Numbered from the stretch's first letter, positions 8,001-17,236 are shown. The stretch is 64,000 nucleotides of DNA from JBQSUQ01 sp052384575 (GCA_052384575.1 JBQSUQ010000004.1), one strand, 5' to 3'. Numbers and translations are program-made. Notes: generated by a model from the sequence alone, not told the origin.

Positions 8001-8546
8001 TTATTGTGCCATATTTTGTACTGATTTTAGGAAACCGGCAGCGGTGGCGTAAACGTCGGTTTTGCCTTGTGCCATTAAAATCATGTCTGACATTTCACGA
8101 AAGGCGCCTTTGCCTCCGCCTAAATTAAGGACGTAGTCCGCGCAATCTTTTACATAGTTAGCCGAATCAGCTACAGCAAAAGATAAGCCGCAAACCGCAA
8201 ATGCGGGAAGATCAACACTATCATCACCGATATAAGCGGTTTGTTCTGGTGTGACGCCAGCTTGCTTCATTAATTCATAACAAGCTGTTTCTTTTTCTAA
8301 TTTGCCTAATAGAGCAAACTGAATGCCTAAATCGGCAATTCGTTTCTGTAAAATCGGAGAAGAACGTCCTGAAAGTACAGCGACTTGAATACCTTGTTCA
8401 ATCAGCATACGAATACCTAAGCCATCACGCACATGAAAACTTTTAATCGCTTCGCCATTGGCATCATAATGCAATAAACCATCGGTCAATACACCATCAA
8501 CATCTGTTATCACTAATTTAATCTGTTGTAATTTTTCTGTGAGCAT
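8001..8546 (-). CDS. kdsC: 3-deoxy-D-manno-octulosonate 8-phosphate phosphatase KdsC
   Basis: Cytosolic HAD-superfamily phosphatase that releases Kdo from Kdo-8-phosphate, the step before CMP-Kdo synthesis for LPS inner core. The 181-residue protein has HAD motif I DVDGVLTDG at about residues 15-23, motif II Ser in VLSGRSS and motif IV GDDSVD. Size and lack of a cap domain fit the KdsC tetramer family. It follows kdsD by 9 bases on the same strand, so the two sequential Kdo enzymes form an operon ending at the terminator 7951-7990. Confidence 0.96.
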   Translation of the reverse strand: MLTEKLQQIKLVITDVDGVLTDGLLHYDANGEAIKSFHVRDGLGIRMLIEQGIQVAVLSGRSSPILQKRIADLGIQFALLGKLEKETACYELMKQAGVTPEQTAYIGDDSVDLPAFAVCGLSFAVADSANYVKDCADYVLNLGGGKGAFREMSDMILMAQGKTDVYATAAGFLKSVQNMAQ

Positions 8547-8555
8547 ATTGATTCC

Positions 8556-9500
8556 TTAGCTTGAGAATTCAATTAAACCGACTACTTGCTGATTATCATC
8601 TAATACCACTAATGAATGGATTTTTTTCTCTTTCATAAAGCTTTCAGCGGCGGATAAAAATTCATTTTGATGAATGGTTTTTGGATTTTTGGTCATTAGA
8701 TCCTGTGCTGTTTTATTGAGCGTATCTGCCCCATTGGCACTTAATGCACGTCGAATGTCACCATCGGTAATAATGCCTTGTAGTTTTTTATCTTGCATAA
8801 CTAATGCCACGCCCATACGCCCTTCATTCATAATGGTTAAGCAATCAGTAAAGCTAGTTGAAGGTTCGGTCACAGGTAGGCGCGTTTGCATTTGATCTTT
8901 TACGCGACATAATAAACGACGACCTAATGAACCACCTGGATGGAATTTAGCAAAATCAATAGGCTGGAAGTTGCGTGCATGAATCAGCGCAACAGTTAGT
9001 GCATCGCCTAAAGCAAGAGTGACAAGAGCAGAAGTCGTTGGCGCTAGATTATTTGGGCAAGCTTCACGATCAATGGTGATATCTAAAACATAGTCGGCGT
9101 GTTTACCTAAAGTTGATTTTTTATTACTGGTTAGTGCAATGATTTTATTACCAAAATTCTTTAAGCTTGGAATCAGTTTGTTGACTTCATCGCTTTCGCC
9201 ACTGTAAGAAATCAATACGACGATATCAATAGGTTTTAACATGCCTAAGTCGCCATGGAATGCTTCTGTTGGGTGTAAAAAGAAACTTGGCGTGCCTGTA
9301 GAAGCCAAACTGGCGACAATTTTTTGTCCGATTAAGCCCGATTTTCCCACGCCTGAAATGGCGACACGTCCTTCACATTGTAGAATTAATTCAACCACTT
9401 CATTGAATGTGTTATCTAAGTTTTGGCTCAATTTCGCTAATGCTTGTTCGGCAATAGTGATAGTTTGACGACCATTTTGTAAATGATTCATATTGTTCAT
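8556..9500 (-). CDS. kdsD: D-arabinose 5-phosphate isomerase KdsD (KpsF/GutQ family)
   Basis: Converts ribulose 5-phosphate to arabinose 5-phosphate, the first committed precursor of Kdo. An N-terminal SIS sugar-isomerase domain (about residues 35-170; GVGKSGLIGQK, then ISYSGESDE) is followed by two CBS domains (about 200-314). Length (314 residues) is usual for the family. Two in-frame ATGs (9500 and 9491) are possible starts; neither has a strong Shine-Dalgarno. It is the first gene of the kdsD-kdsC operon, and an uptake sequence lies just upstream (9506-9514). It is transcribed divergently from rnpB. Confidence 0.95.
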   Translation of the reverse strand: MNNMNHLQNGRQTITIAEQALAKLSQNLDNTFNEVVELILQCEGRVAISGVGKSGLIGQKIVASLASTGTPSFFLHPTEAFHGDLGMLKPIDIVVLISYSGESDEVNKLIPSLKNFGNKIIALTSNKKSTLGKHADYVLDITIDREACPNNLAPTTSALVTLALGDALTVALIHARNFQPIDFAKFHPGGSLGRRLLCRVKDQMQTRLPVTEPSTSFTDCLTIMNEGRMGVALVMQDKKLQGIITDGDIRRALSANGADTLNKTAQDLMTKNPKTIHQNEFLSAAESFMKEKKIHSLVVLDDNQQVVGLIEFSS

Positions 9501-9570
9501 CTCACAAGTGCGGTTAAAAAATTAAAAGTTTTAACTTGATGTTATGCCTGTATTTTAGCGTAAGTTTTCG

Positions 9571-9599
9571 TTTCACTCTAGGGAAAATTCCGTTATACT
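9571..9599 (+). promoter_or_regulatory. rnpB promoter
   Basis: -35 TTTCAC (9571-9576), 17-bp spacer, -10 TATACT (9594-9599), predicting initiation at about 9606-9607, exactly where the conserved RNase P RNA 5' helix begins. Confidence 0.75.
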
Positions 9600-9606
9600 A
9601 CGCCTT

Positions 9607-9986
<380 letters not shown>

Positions 9987-9993
9987 AAATTTT

Positions 9994-10021
9994 AACCGCT
10001 GATTTTATCAGCGGTTTTTTT
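9994..10021 (+). terminator. rnpB terminator
   Basis: Stem ACCGCTGA / TCAGCGGT (9995-10002 and 10008-10015), 5-base loop, then a T run; about 10 bases after the mature RNA end. Confidence 0.9.
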
Positions 10022-10049
10022 ATGTGATGAAACGTTTTAAAACAGAATA

Positions 10050-10385
10050 TTATTTCTGTTTTTCAACTGCTTCTAATGCTCTTAATGAATAAGTATAAGC
10101 AGCACCGGCATTTAATGCGATTGCTGTTGCTAATGCACCTGCGATTTCACTTTCTGTTGCACCTGCTTTAGCTGCTTCTGCTGCGTGTACGCTGATACAA
10201 CTTTCACAACGCGTGGTTACTGCAACGGCTAAGGCAATGAGTTCGCGTGTTTTCAAATCAAGTGCTTCCGCCGCAGCTGCTTGATTAAGTGCTTTATAAG
10301 CGTCCAACATTTTTGGATGCTTTTTACCTAATTCCGCAAAAGAATCCTTAACAAGTGCGGTGTGTTCTGGCCAATTTTGAAACAT
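10050..10385 (-). CDS. Carboxymuconolactone decarboxylase / AhpD-like protein
   Basis: A 111-residue all-helical protein of the AhpD-like superfamily. It has the redox motif of the peroxidase-related subgroup, CESC followed by a His four residues on (RCESCISVHAAEA, about residues 58-71). These proteins act as alkylhydroperoxide-reducing thiol proteins or, more rarely, as decarboxylases. The CxxC argues for a redox role. It lies between rnpB and dnaJ; the gap to dnaJ on the same strand is only about 50 bases, so co-transcription with heat-shock dnaJ is possible. Substrate not deducible. Confidence 0.88.
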   Translation of the reverse strand: MFQNWPEHTALVKDSFAELGKKHPKMLDAYKALNQAAAAEALDLKTRELIALAVAVTTRCESCISVHAAEAAKAGATESEIAGALATAIALNAGAAYTYSLRALEAVEKQK

Positions 10386-10434
10386 AACAATCTCCTATAT
10401 GATGATTTGTTGGGTTGTTTTAGATAAAAAGAGT

Positions 10435-11571
10435 TTATTTACCTAAATTATCAAAGAATTTTTTTACACCATCAAAGAAGTTAGAGGATTTCGGGCGTTG
10501 TGCATTTTGTCCTTCCAAACTTTTCTCCAGTTGTAATAGTAATTCTTTTTGCTCTTCATTCAGTGAAACAGGGGTTTCAATAATCACTTTGCAAATTAAA
10601 TCGCCGCTGTAACCTGTGCGCATGGCTGAAATACCTTTGCCTCGCATACGGAACATTTTACCACTTTGTGTGCCTTCTGGGATTTTTAATTTAACGCGTC
10701 CATCTAATGTTGGCACGTCAATTTCCCCGCCAAGCGCGGCTTGTGTAAAGCTGATTGGCACTTCACAATAGAGGTTATTACCATCGCGCTCGAAAATATG
10801 GTGATCTTGAACATGAATTACCACATATAAATCGCCTGCAGGTGCGCCATTTTCGCCAGCTGCCCCTTTGCCTGCTAAACGTAATTGATTTCCTGTATCA
10901 ACACCCGCTGGAATTTTAACTGATAGATTTTCGGTTTTATGTACTCGTCCATCGCCATGACATTTTTTACAGGTTTTTTCGATTTTTTTCCCTCTACCAT
11001 GACAGGTTGGACAGGTGGTTTCTGTCATGAAGAAACCTTGTTGACGACGAACTCGACCTGAGCCATGACAAGTTGGACAGGTTTCTACTTTAGATCCTTT
11101 TTCTGCACCAGAGCCATCACAATGATCACAATGTACTAAAGTACGAATTTGGATATCTTTTGTTACGCCTTTCACCGCTTCTTCTAAGGTGATTTCAATA
11201 TCGTAGCGTAAATCATCTCCACGAACTACACGTTGGCGACCAGATCCGCCACCAAACATTTCGCTGAAAATATCTTCAAAACCACCGAAGCCACTAAAAC
11301 CGCTGAAACCTCCGCCAAAGCCGCCAGCACCACCAAAACCACCTTGTTCAAAGGCTGCATGTCCATATTGATCGTAAGCGGCGCGTTTTTCTTTATCGCT
11401 TAAAATTTCATAGGCTTCTTGAATTTCTTTAAATTTTTCTTCTAAGGCTTTATCCCCTTTTGTGCGGTCGGGGTGATATTTCATTGCTAGTTTTTTGTAA
11501 GCTCGTTTGATGGTTTTCTCATCAGCACCACGATCGACTTCAAGTAATTCATAATAATCTTGCTTTGCCAT
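10435..11571 (-). CDS. dnaJ: Chaperone DnaJ (Hsp40, type I)
   Basis: Co-chaperone that delivers substrates to DnaK and stimulates its ATPase. The 378-residue protein has an N-terminal J domain with YHPDRTKG (HPD at about 32-34), a Gly/Phe-rich segment (about 75-110), four CxxCxGxG zinc modules (about 145-205; CDHCDGSG, CPTCHGSG, CPTCHGRG, CKKCHGDG) and the C-terminal substrate domain. In E. coli dnaJ follows dnaK; here the upstream neighbour is prfC and dnaJ has its own sigma-32-like promoter at 11624-11655. The start follows a CGGAAA Shine-Dalgarno. Confidence 0.98.
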   Translation of the reverse strand: MAKQDYYELLEVDRGADEKTIKRAYKKLAMKYHPDRTKGDKALEEKFKEIQEAYEILSDKEKRAAYDQYGHAAFEQGGFGGAGGFGGGFSGFSGFGGFEDIFSEMFGGGSGRQRVVRGDDLRYDIEITLEEAVKGVTKDIQIRTLVHCDHCDGSGAEKGSKVETCPTCHGSGRVRRQQGFFMTETTCPTCHGRGKKIEKTCKKCHGDGRVHKTENLSVKIPAGVDTGNQLRLAGKGAAGENGAPAGDLYVVIHVQDHHIFERDGNNLYCEVPISFTQAALGGEIDVPTLDGRVKLKIPEGTQSGKMFRMRGKGISAMRTGYSGDLICKVIIETPVSLNEEQKELLLQLEKSLEGQNAQRPKSSNFFDGVKKFFDNLGK

Positions 11572-11623
11572 AATATTTCCGTTTTGTTGTTCTGATTTTT
11601 ATCAAATAAAATTTTATTATTGG

Positions 11624-11655
11624 ATATGGTGGCTTGTAACTAAATTACAAGGGGG
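11624..11655 (-). promoter_or_regulatory. Sigma-32 (heat-shock) type promoter of dnaJ
   Basis: On the minus strand: CCCCCTTGTAA at the -35 (core CTTGTAA, 11645-11651), a 13-bp spacer, then CACCATAT at the -10 (11624-11631). This closely matches the RpoH consensus CTTGAAA / CCCCATnT. It predicts a leader of about 45 bases before dnaJ. Confidence 0.75.
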
Positions 11656-11738
11656 CATTATCATTCTCTCTGTATTTATTTTAAAATAATGTTGAGGTTT
11701 ATTCTTGCTCAAATGCTTATGAATGCTCCTCTGAATAA

Positions 11739-11769
11739 GAAAAGTGCGGTGGAATTCACCGCACTTTTG
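11739..11769 (-). terminator. prfC terminator made of an inverted uptake-sequence pair
   Basis: 12-bp perfect stem AAAAGTGCGGTG / CACCGCACTTTT (11740-11751 and 11757-11768) with a 5-base loop. A T-rich stretch follows on the minus strand. Isolates prfC from dnaJ. Confidence 0.88.
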
Positions 11770-11773
11770 GGGA

Positions 11774-13354
11774 TTAATGTTCTCTGGTTTTAAAGAACTC
11801 AACATCAGGGTAGCGTTCTTGTGCTAAATTCAAATTCACCATTGTTGGTGCGATATAAGTGAGGTTATCACCGCCATCCAAGGCGAGATTTTGCTCATTT
11901 TTACGCTTGAATTCTTCAAATTTTTTCGCATCGCTACATTCAACCCAACGCGCAGTAGCAACATTGACGTTTTCATAAATTGCTTCAACGTTGTATTCTG
12001 ATTTTAGACGGGATACTACCACATCAAACTGAAGGACACCCACTGCACCAACAATTAAATCGTTGTTTGTTAAAGGGCGGAATACCTGTACTGCGCCTTC
12101 TTCTGAAAGCTGAACTAATCCTTTTAATAATTGTTTCTGTTTAAGAGGATCTCTTAAACGAATACGGCGGAATAATTCTGGCGCAAAGTTCGGAATACCG
12201 GTGAATTTTAACGTTTCACCTTGGGTGAACGTATCGCCGATTTGAATGGTGCCATGGTTATGTAAACCGATGATATCTCCGGCATAAGCTTCTTCAGCAT
12301 GGGTTCGATCGCCCGCCATAAATGTGAGCGCATCTGAAATTACCACATCTTTACCAATACGCACATGGTGGAATTTCATCCCTTTTTCATATTTACCAGA
12401 TACGATACGCATAAATGCCACGCGATCTCGGTGTTTTGGATCCATATTGGCTTGAATCTTAAAGATAAAACCAGTGAGTTTTTCTTCGCTACTTTCCACT
12501 AAACGTGAATCTGATTGACGCGCTTGTGGTGCTGGTGCCCATTCGGTTAAACCATCAAGGAAATGATCTACGCCAAAATTGCCTAATGCGGTACCAAAGA
12601 AAACAGGGGTGAGTTCGCCTTGAATAAATAAATCATGCTCAAATTCATTAGAAGCACCTTTCACTAATTCCAATTCATCACGCAATTGTTGAGCTAAATC
12701 ATCACCAACCGCAGCGTCTAATTCTGGACTATTTAATCCTTTGACGACACGTACTTCTTGAATTCGATGACCTTGACCGCTTTGGTATAAATAGGTTTCG
12801 TCTTTATAAAGATGATAAACCCCTTTAAATAATTTGCCGCAACCAATTGGCCAAGTAATAGGTGCACAATGGATATTTAATACGCTTTCTACTTCGTCTA
12901 ATAATTCCATTGGATCACGAATATCTCGGTCGAGTTTGTTCATAAAAGTAATGATCGGCGTATCGCGCAAACGAGTCACTTCCATTAATTTAATGGTTCG
13001 TTCCTCAACCCCTTTTGCACTGTCGATAACCATTAAACAACTGTCCACTGCGGTTAAAGTGCGGTAGGTATCTTCCGAGAAATCTTCGTGCCCCGGTGTA
13101 TCTAATAAGTTGACTAAACAATCATTATAAGGAAATTGCATGACGGAGGTGGTGATAGAAATACCACGTTGTTTTTCCATTTCCATCCAGTCTGATTTGG
13201 CATGTGCTGCGGAGCCTTTGCCTTTTACGGAACCTGCTGTTTGAATAGCATTTCCGTATAATAGCACTTTTTCTGTAATGGTTGTTTTACCCGCATCGGG
13301 GTGAGAGATAATTGCAAAAGTACGTCGTTTATTGACTTGTTGTGGATATGACAT
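11774..13354 (-). CDS. prfC: Peptide chain release factor 3
   Basis: GTPase that ejects RF1/RF2 from the ribosome after termination. The frame is open further upstream into tRNA-Val, but the real start is the ATG at 13354 (MSYPQQVNKRR), giving 526 residues against about 529 in E. coli. G1 is SHPDAGKTT, the switch region carries EKQRGISI, G3 is DTPGHEDF and G4 NKLD. The elongation-factor-like C-terminal domains follow. It is preceded by tRNA-Val and its terminator (13415-13450) and is probably transcribed from its own promoter in the 13355-13415 gap. Confidence 0.97.
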   Translation of the reverse strand: MSYPQQVNKRRTFAIISHPDAGKTTITEKVLLYGNAIQTAGSVKGKGSAAHAKSDWMEMEKQRGISITTSVMQFPYNDCLVNLLDTPGHEDFSEDTYRTLTAVDSCLMVIDSAKGVEERTIKLMEVTRLRDTPIITFMNKLDRDIRDPMELLDEVESVLNIHCAPITWPIGCGKLFKGVYHLYKDETYLYQSGQGHRIQEVRVVKGLNSPELDAAVGDDLAQQLRDELELVKGASNEFEHDLFIQGELTPVFFGTALGNFGVDHFLDGLTEWAPAPQARQSDSRLVESSEEKLTGFIFKIQANMDPKHRDRVAFMRIVSGKYEKGMKFHHVRIGKDVVISDALTFMAGDRTHAEEAYAGDIIGLHNHGTIQIGDTFTQGETLKFTGIPNFAPELFRRIRLRDPLKQKQLLKGLVQLSEEGAVQVFRPLTNNDLIVGAVGVLQFDVVVSRLKSEYNVEAIYENVNVATARWVECSDAKKFEEFKRKNEQNLALDGGDNLTYIAPTMVNLNLAQERYPDVEFFKTREH

Positions 13355-13414
13355 AATTATTTCGTAATAAGTTAAAAAATTCTGCGTATTGTCGCTGAAT
13401 TTCGGTATTTTTTC

Positions 13415-13450
13415 AAATAAAAAAGCCTTTCGGTAAATGCCGAAAGGCTT
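13415..13450 (-). terminator. Terminator after tRNA-Val
   Basis: 11-bp stem AAGCCTTTCGG / CCGAAAGGCTT (13423-13433 and 13440-13450) followed on the minus strand by a T run; about 12 bases after the tRNA 3' CCA. Confidence 0.9.
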
Positions 13451-13461
13451 GGGAAATAGGA

Positions 13462-13538
13462 TGGTGCGACTAGCTGGACTCGAACCAGTGACCCCCACCA
13501 TGTCAAGGTGGTGCTCTAACCAACTGAGCTATAGTCGC
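13462..13538 (-). tRNA. tRNA-Val (anticodon GAC)
   Basis: 77-nt cloverleaf with 7-bp acceptor stem GCGACTA / TAGTCGC, discriminator A and encoded CCA (complement of 13462-13464). The anticodon loop is TTGACAT on a CCACC/GGTGG stem, reading GAC, and the T loop is GTTCGAGTC. It lies on the minus strand, just upstream of prfC. Confidence 0.96.
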
Positions 13539-13552
13539 ATAAAAGTGCGGTT

Positions 13553-13581
13553 ATAATATAGAAAGATTTTCTTAAAAACAA
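13553..13581 (-). promoter_or_regulatory. tRNA-Val promoter
   Basis: Minus strand: TTGTTT (13576-13581), 17-bp spacer, TATTAT (13553-13558). An uptake sequence (13543-13551 on the + strand) lies between promoter and tRNA. Confidence 0.6.
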
Positions 13582-13625
13582 GCGTTTTTAGCAATCCCAT
13601 TTTTGATTGATTAATAACTCAACGA

Positions 13626-15056
13626 TTAACTTTTTAGCTGTTGAATTTTCTTTATTACATTACTTGTGGAACAACCATTTTCAAAGTTGAGCACCAGTAC
13701 GTCACCGCCATTTGCCCAAACTTCTTTAGATCCTGCAATTTCTTCAGGTTTGTAATCGCCACCTTTAACTAGCAAGTCAGGGAGTATTTCGCTAATTAAA
13801 CGTTGTGGTGTGTCTTCATCAAATTCGACTAGCCAATCCACTGATGCCAAACCAGCTAATACACTCATTCGGCTATTTAAATCGTTAATTGGACGAGTTT
13901 CACCTTTTAAACGTTTCACTGAATTATCCGTATTTACGGCAACAATGAGACGATCACCTAATTTACGCGCATTTTCTAAATAGGAAACATGACCAGGATG
14001 TAAAATATCAAAGCAGCCATTAGTCATCACAATTTTTTCACCGCGATCTTTCGCTAATTGGACTGCTACTTTTAAGTCCGCTTCGTTCATAATCCCGAAA
14101 CCATTTGACGTTCGTCCATGAATTGCATTTTCAAGTTCGACGGTGGACACTGTCGATGTACCCAGTTTTCCAACCACAATGCCAGCGGCAACATTGGCCA
14201 AATAGCAAGCTTCTTCAAAAGAACGTCCATCTGCTAATGCGGTTGCAAGCACGCTGATCACTGTATCTCCTGCACCTGTAACATCAAACACTTCTTTGGC
14301 TTCTGTTGGTAAATGATAAGCAGGTTGAGCAGGGCGTAATAACGTCATGCCTTTCTCTGAACGAGTGACTAAAAGTGCGGTTAAATTTATGTCAGAAATT
14401 AATTTTAATCCCTTTTGAATAATTTCTTCTTCGCTATGGCATTTACCTACGACAGCTTCAAATTCAGACATATTTGGTGTTAGTAGGGTAGCACCGCGAT
14501 AACGCTCAAAGTCAGTGCCTTTCGGATCGATCAACACCGGTACATTCGCTTTGCGTGCAATTTGGATCATCTGTTGCACATCGTTTAATGTACCTTTGCC
14601 GTAATCAGAAAGCACTAAAGCACCACAATTTTTTACCGCACTTTCTAGCTTATTTAGTAAATCTTGGTTGCGGACTTGATGAAAATCCTCTTCAAAATCA
14701 AGACGTAATAATTGTTGATGACGAGAAAGAATACGTAATTTAGTAATGGTTGGGTGAGAATCCAATTTGACAAAATCGCAATTGATTTTTTGTTTCTCTA
14801 ATAATTGTGTAAGCGCATTACCCGCTTCGTCGTTACCTGTTAAGCCAAGCAATTTGACTGGTACATTCAATGAGGCGATATTCATTGCTACGTTAGCTGC
14901 ACCACCAGCGCGCTCTTCATTTTCTTGCACGCGCACAACAGGTACAGGTGCTTCAGGGGAAATACGATTGGTTGCACCAAACCAATAACGATCAAGCATA
15001 ACATCGCCGAGAACTAATACATTAGCGTTTGGGAAATGAGCTGAAAATTGAGTCAT
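13626..15056 (-). CDS. hldE: Bifunctional heptose 7-phosphate kinase / heptose 1-phosphate adenylyltransferase HldE
   Basis: Makes ADP-glycero-manno-heptose precursors for the LPS inner core (two steps in one protein). The start is the ATG at 15056 (MTQFSAHFPNANVL), after an AGGATAAC Shine-Dalgarno; the frame is open 18 codons further but without need. This gives 476 residues. The N-terminal ribokinase-like domain (about 1-318) shows GGAANVAMN and the catalytic VTGAGDTV. The C-terminal nucleotidyltransferase domain has TNGCFDILHPGH with the HxGH motif. It is divergent from lpxL, another LPS gene, across about 130 bases. Confidence 0.97.
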   Translation of the reverse strand: MTQFSAHFPNANVLVLGDVMLDRYWFGATNRISPEAPVPVVRVQENEERAGGAANVAMNIASLNVPVKLLGLTGNDEAGNALTQLLEKQKINCDFVKLDSHPTITKLRILSRHQQLLRLDFEEDFHQVRNQDLLNKLESAVKNCGALVLSDYGKGTLNDVQQMIQIARKANVPVLIDPKGTDFERYRGATLLTPNMSEFEAVVGKCHSEEEIIQKGLKLISDINLTALLVTRSEKGMTLLRPAQPAYHLPTEAKEVFDVTGAGDTVISVLATALADGRSFEEACYLANVAAGIVVGKLGTSTVSTVELENAIHGRTSNGFGIMNEADLKVAVQLAKDRGEKIVMTNGCFDILHPGHVSYLENARKLGDRLIVAVNTDNSVKRLKGETRPINDLNSRMSVLAGLASVDWLVEFDEDTPQRLISEILPDLLVKGGDYKPEEIAGSKEVWANGGDVLVLNFENGCSTSNVIKKIQQLKS

Positions 15057-15190
15057 AATAGTTATCCTGAACATTAAAATAAATAATTTTACTGATTTTA
15101 CCACAGCCAAAAAGAGTTTGGCTTAAAATTTCATTCAAATTCCGTTACACTATAACGAATTTATCTGTGGTTTCTATTCTGGATTAGGTT

Positions 15191-16126
15191 ATGTCACAAC
15201 AACAAATGCCGCAATTTCAAACTGCCTTTTTACACCCAAAATATTGGGGATTTTGGCTCGGATTGGGCGTCTATTGGTTAATACTTTGCTTGCCTTACCC
15301 TATATTGCTTAAAATTGGCGATGGTTTAGGTTGGCTTTTTTCAAAATTAAAAGTGGGCAAACGTCGTGAAAAAATTGCTCGCCGGAATTTAGAATTAGCA
15401 TTTCCTGAGCTTTCTCAGCAACAACGTGAAGATATTTTACGAAAAAATATGCGGGCAGTAGGCATGGCGGTGATTGAAACGGGTATGGCGTGGTTTTGGT
15501 CTGATCGTCGCATTAAAAAATGGGCAAAAATTGAGGGTTTAGAACATTTAACCCATCATGCAAAAGACGGTATTTTGTTGGTGGGAATTCATTTTTTAAC
15601 CTTGGAATTAGGGGCTCGAATTGTAGGATTACATCATGCAGGCGTAGGTATTTATCGCCCAAATGACAAGCCTATTATGAATTGGTTACAAACATGGGGG
15701 CGTTTGCGTTCTAACAAGTATATGTTAGATCGCAAAGATTTACGTGGTATGGTCAGAGCCTTGAAGAAAGGCGAAACTATTTGGTATGCGCCAGATCATG
15801 ATTATGGGCGAAAAAGTGCGGTGTTTGTTCCATTTTTTGCGGTACAAGATGCGGCAACGACGACGGGTTCTTATTTTTTATTGAAAGCCTCTCCTAATAG
15901 TAAAGTGGTGCCCTTTGTACCTTTAAGAAATGAAGATGGAGCAGGCTATACCGTCAGTATTTCGCCAGCTGTCGATTTCTCCGATTTGTCAGATGAAAGG
16001 GATGTTGCGATTCGTATGAACCAATTGATTGAACATGAAATTCTAAAAGGCGTGGATCAATATATGTGGTTACACCGTCGCTTTAAAACAGAACAAGATG
16101 GCGACGATGGCAAAAAATATCGTTAG
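15191..16126 (+). CDS. lpxL: Kdo2-lipid IVA acyltransferase LpxL/HtrB
   Basis: Inner-membrane-associated acyltransferase that adds a secondary acyl chain to Kdo2-lipid IVA (called HtrB in H. influenzae). The 311-residue protein has an N-terminal membrane anchor (about 18-40; YWGFWLGLGVYWLILCLPYP) and the family HX4(D/E) catalytic motif in GIHFLTLE at about residue 135. Length equals the H. influenzae protein as I recall it. It is divergent from hldE; a terminator follows at 16134-16160. LpxL versus LpxM/LpxP is judged from overall similarity. Confidence 0.94.
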   Translation: MSQQQMPQFQTAFLHPKYWGFWLGLGVYWLILCLPYPILLKIGDGLGWLFSKLKVGKRREKIARRNLELAFPELSQQQREDILRKNMRAVGMAVIETGMAWFWSDRRIKKWAKIEGLEHLTHHAKDGILLVGIHFLTLELGARIVGLHHAGVGIYRPNDKPIMNWLQTWGRLRSNKYMLDRKDLRGMVRALKKGETIWYAPDHDYGRKSAVFVPFFAVQDAATTTGSYFLLKASPNSKVVPFVPLRNEDGAGYTVSISPAVDFSDLSDERDVAIRMNQLIEHEILKGVDQYMWLHRRFKTEQDGDDGKKYR

Positions 16127-16133
16127 AGGAATT

Positions 16134-16160
16134 AAAGGGGGCACTTCAAGCCCCTTTTTA
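16134..16160 (+). terminator. lpxL terminator
   Basis: GC-rich stem GGGGC / GCCCC (16138-16142 and 16150-16154), extended by A/T pairs, then a T run. Confidence 0.85.
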
Positions 16161-16304
16161 TATAGCAAGACTTTGCAAAAGTGCGGTGTATTTTTTCTTT
16201 GTTTTATGTATAAGGCTAGCCTATTGAAATAAAAGGATGTGTTTTTAACTAAAATATGGTAAAACTATTTCCCGAATTTTACTAACAACTTATAGGAAAC
16301 GAAT

Positions 16305-17132
16305 ATGTCGAATTTACAAGCAATCATTGAAGCCGCGTTTGAACGTCGTGCGGAAATTACACCAAAAACTGTTGATGCGGAAACTCGTGCAGCGATTGAA
16401 GAAGTGATTGAAGGCTTAGATAGTGGTAAATATCGTGTAGCGGAAAAAATTGATGGTGATTGGGTGACTCATCAGTGGTTGAAAAAAGCAGTATTACTTT
16501 CATTCCGTATTAATGACAATAAGCTAATTGATGGTGCAGAAACAAAATATTACGACAAAGTTGCATTAAAATTTGCAGATTATACGGAAGAACGTTTTGC
16601 GCAAGAAGGTTTCCGCGTGGTGCCTTCTGCAACTGTACGTAAGGGCGCATATATTTCGAAAAATGCGGTGTTAATGCCATCTTATGTAAATATTGGTGCT
16701 TATGTTGGCGAAGGTACCATGGTAGATACTTGGGCAACTGTTGGTTCATGCGCACAAATTGGTAAAAATGTACACTTGTCTGGTGGTGTAGGTATCGGTG
16801 GTGTATTGGAACCATTACAAGCAAATCCAACTATTATTGGAGACAACTGTTTTATTGGCGCACGTTCTGAAGTGGTAGAAGGCGTTATTGTAGAAGACGG
16901 TTGTGTAATCTCAATGGGCGTATTCATTGGTCAATCAACTAAGATTTATGATCGTGAAACGGGCGAAGTGTTCTACGGACGTGTGCCAGCAGGTTCAGTT
17001 GTCGTATCCGGTAGCCTTCCTTCAAAATGTGGCAAATATAACCTTTACTGTGCAGTTATCGTGAAAAAAGTTGATGCAAAAACATTAGGTAAAGTAGGTA
17101 TCAACGAATTATTACGCAGTATTGAAGAATAA
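16305..17132 (+). CDS. dapD: Tetrahydrodipicolinate N-succinyltransferase DapD
   Basis: Cytosolic trimeric enzyme of the succinylase branch of lysine / diaminopimelate synthesis: succinyl-CoA plus tetrahydrodipicolinate. The 275-residue protein has an N-terminal helical domain and a left-handed beta-helix of hexapeptide repeats (about 105-230; NIGAYVGEGTMVDTWATVGS, then SGGVGIGGVLEP). It is monocistronic, preceded by the lpxL terminator and an uptake sequence, and followed by a hairpin at 17181-17204. Confidence 0.97.
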   Translation: MSNLQAIIEAAFERRAEITPKTVDAETRAAIEEVIEGLDSGKYRVAEKIDGDWVTHQWLKKAVLLSFRINDNKLIDGAETKYYDKVALKFADYTEERFAQEGFRVVPSATVRKGAYISKNAVLMPSYVNIGAYVGEGTMVDTWATVGSCAQIGKNVHLSGGVGIGGVLEPLQANPTIIGDNCFIGARSEVVEGVIVEDGCVISMGVFIGQSTKIYDRETGEVFYGRVPAGSVVVSGSLPSKCGKYNLYCAVIVKKVDAKTLGKVGINELLRSIEE

Positions 17133-17180
17133 TTCATATAAATTTGAACTTTCTTTTAATTTATATGTCTTAGAAATCTG

Positions 17181-17205
17181 AATGTGGCTTAAAAATGCCA
17201 CATTT
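17181..17205 (+). terminator. Probable weak terminator after dapD
   Basis: 8-bp stem AATGTGGC / GCCACATT (17181-17188 and 17197-17204) but only a short T tract follows, so termination may be partial. Confidence 0.55.
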
Positions 17206-17216
17206 ATCGTAGGTTC

Positions 17217-17236
17217 GTTATCCATATAGTGATAAC
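17217..17236. promoter_or_regulatory. Perfect dyad upstream of the repeat lipoprotein
   Basis: GTTATC-N8-GATAAC, a 20-base inverted repeat ending 30 bases before the lipoprotein ATG. It contains TATAGT (17225-17230), a possible -10. It may be an operator; the cognate regulator is unknown. Confidence 0.35.

Noticed and set aside
13355..13501. 49-codon upstream extension of prfC
   Set aside because: It overlaps the tRNA-Val terminator and gene and is absent from the RF3 family; the ATG at 13354 restores the usual length.
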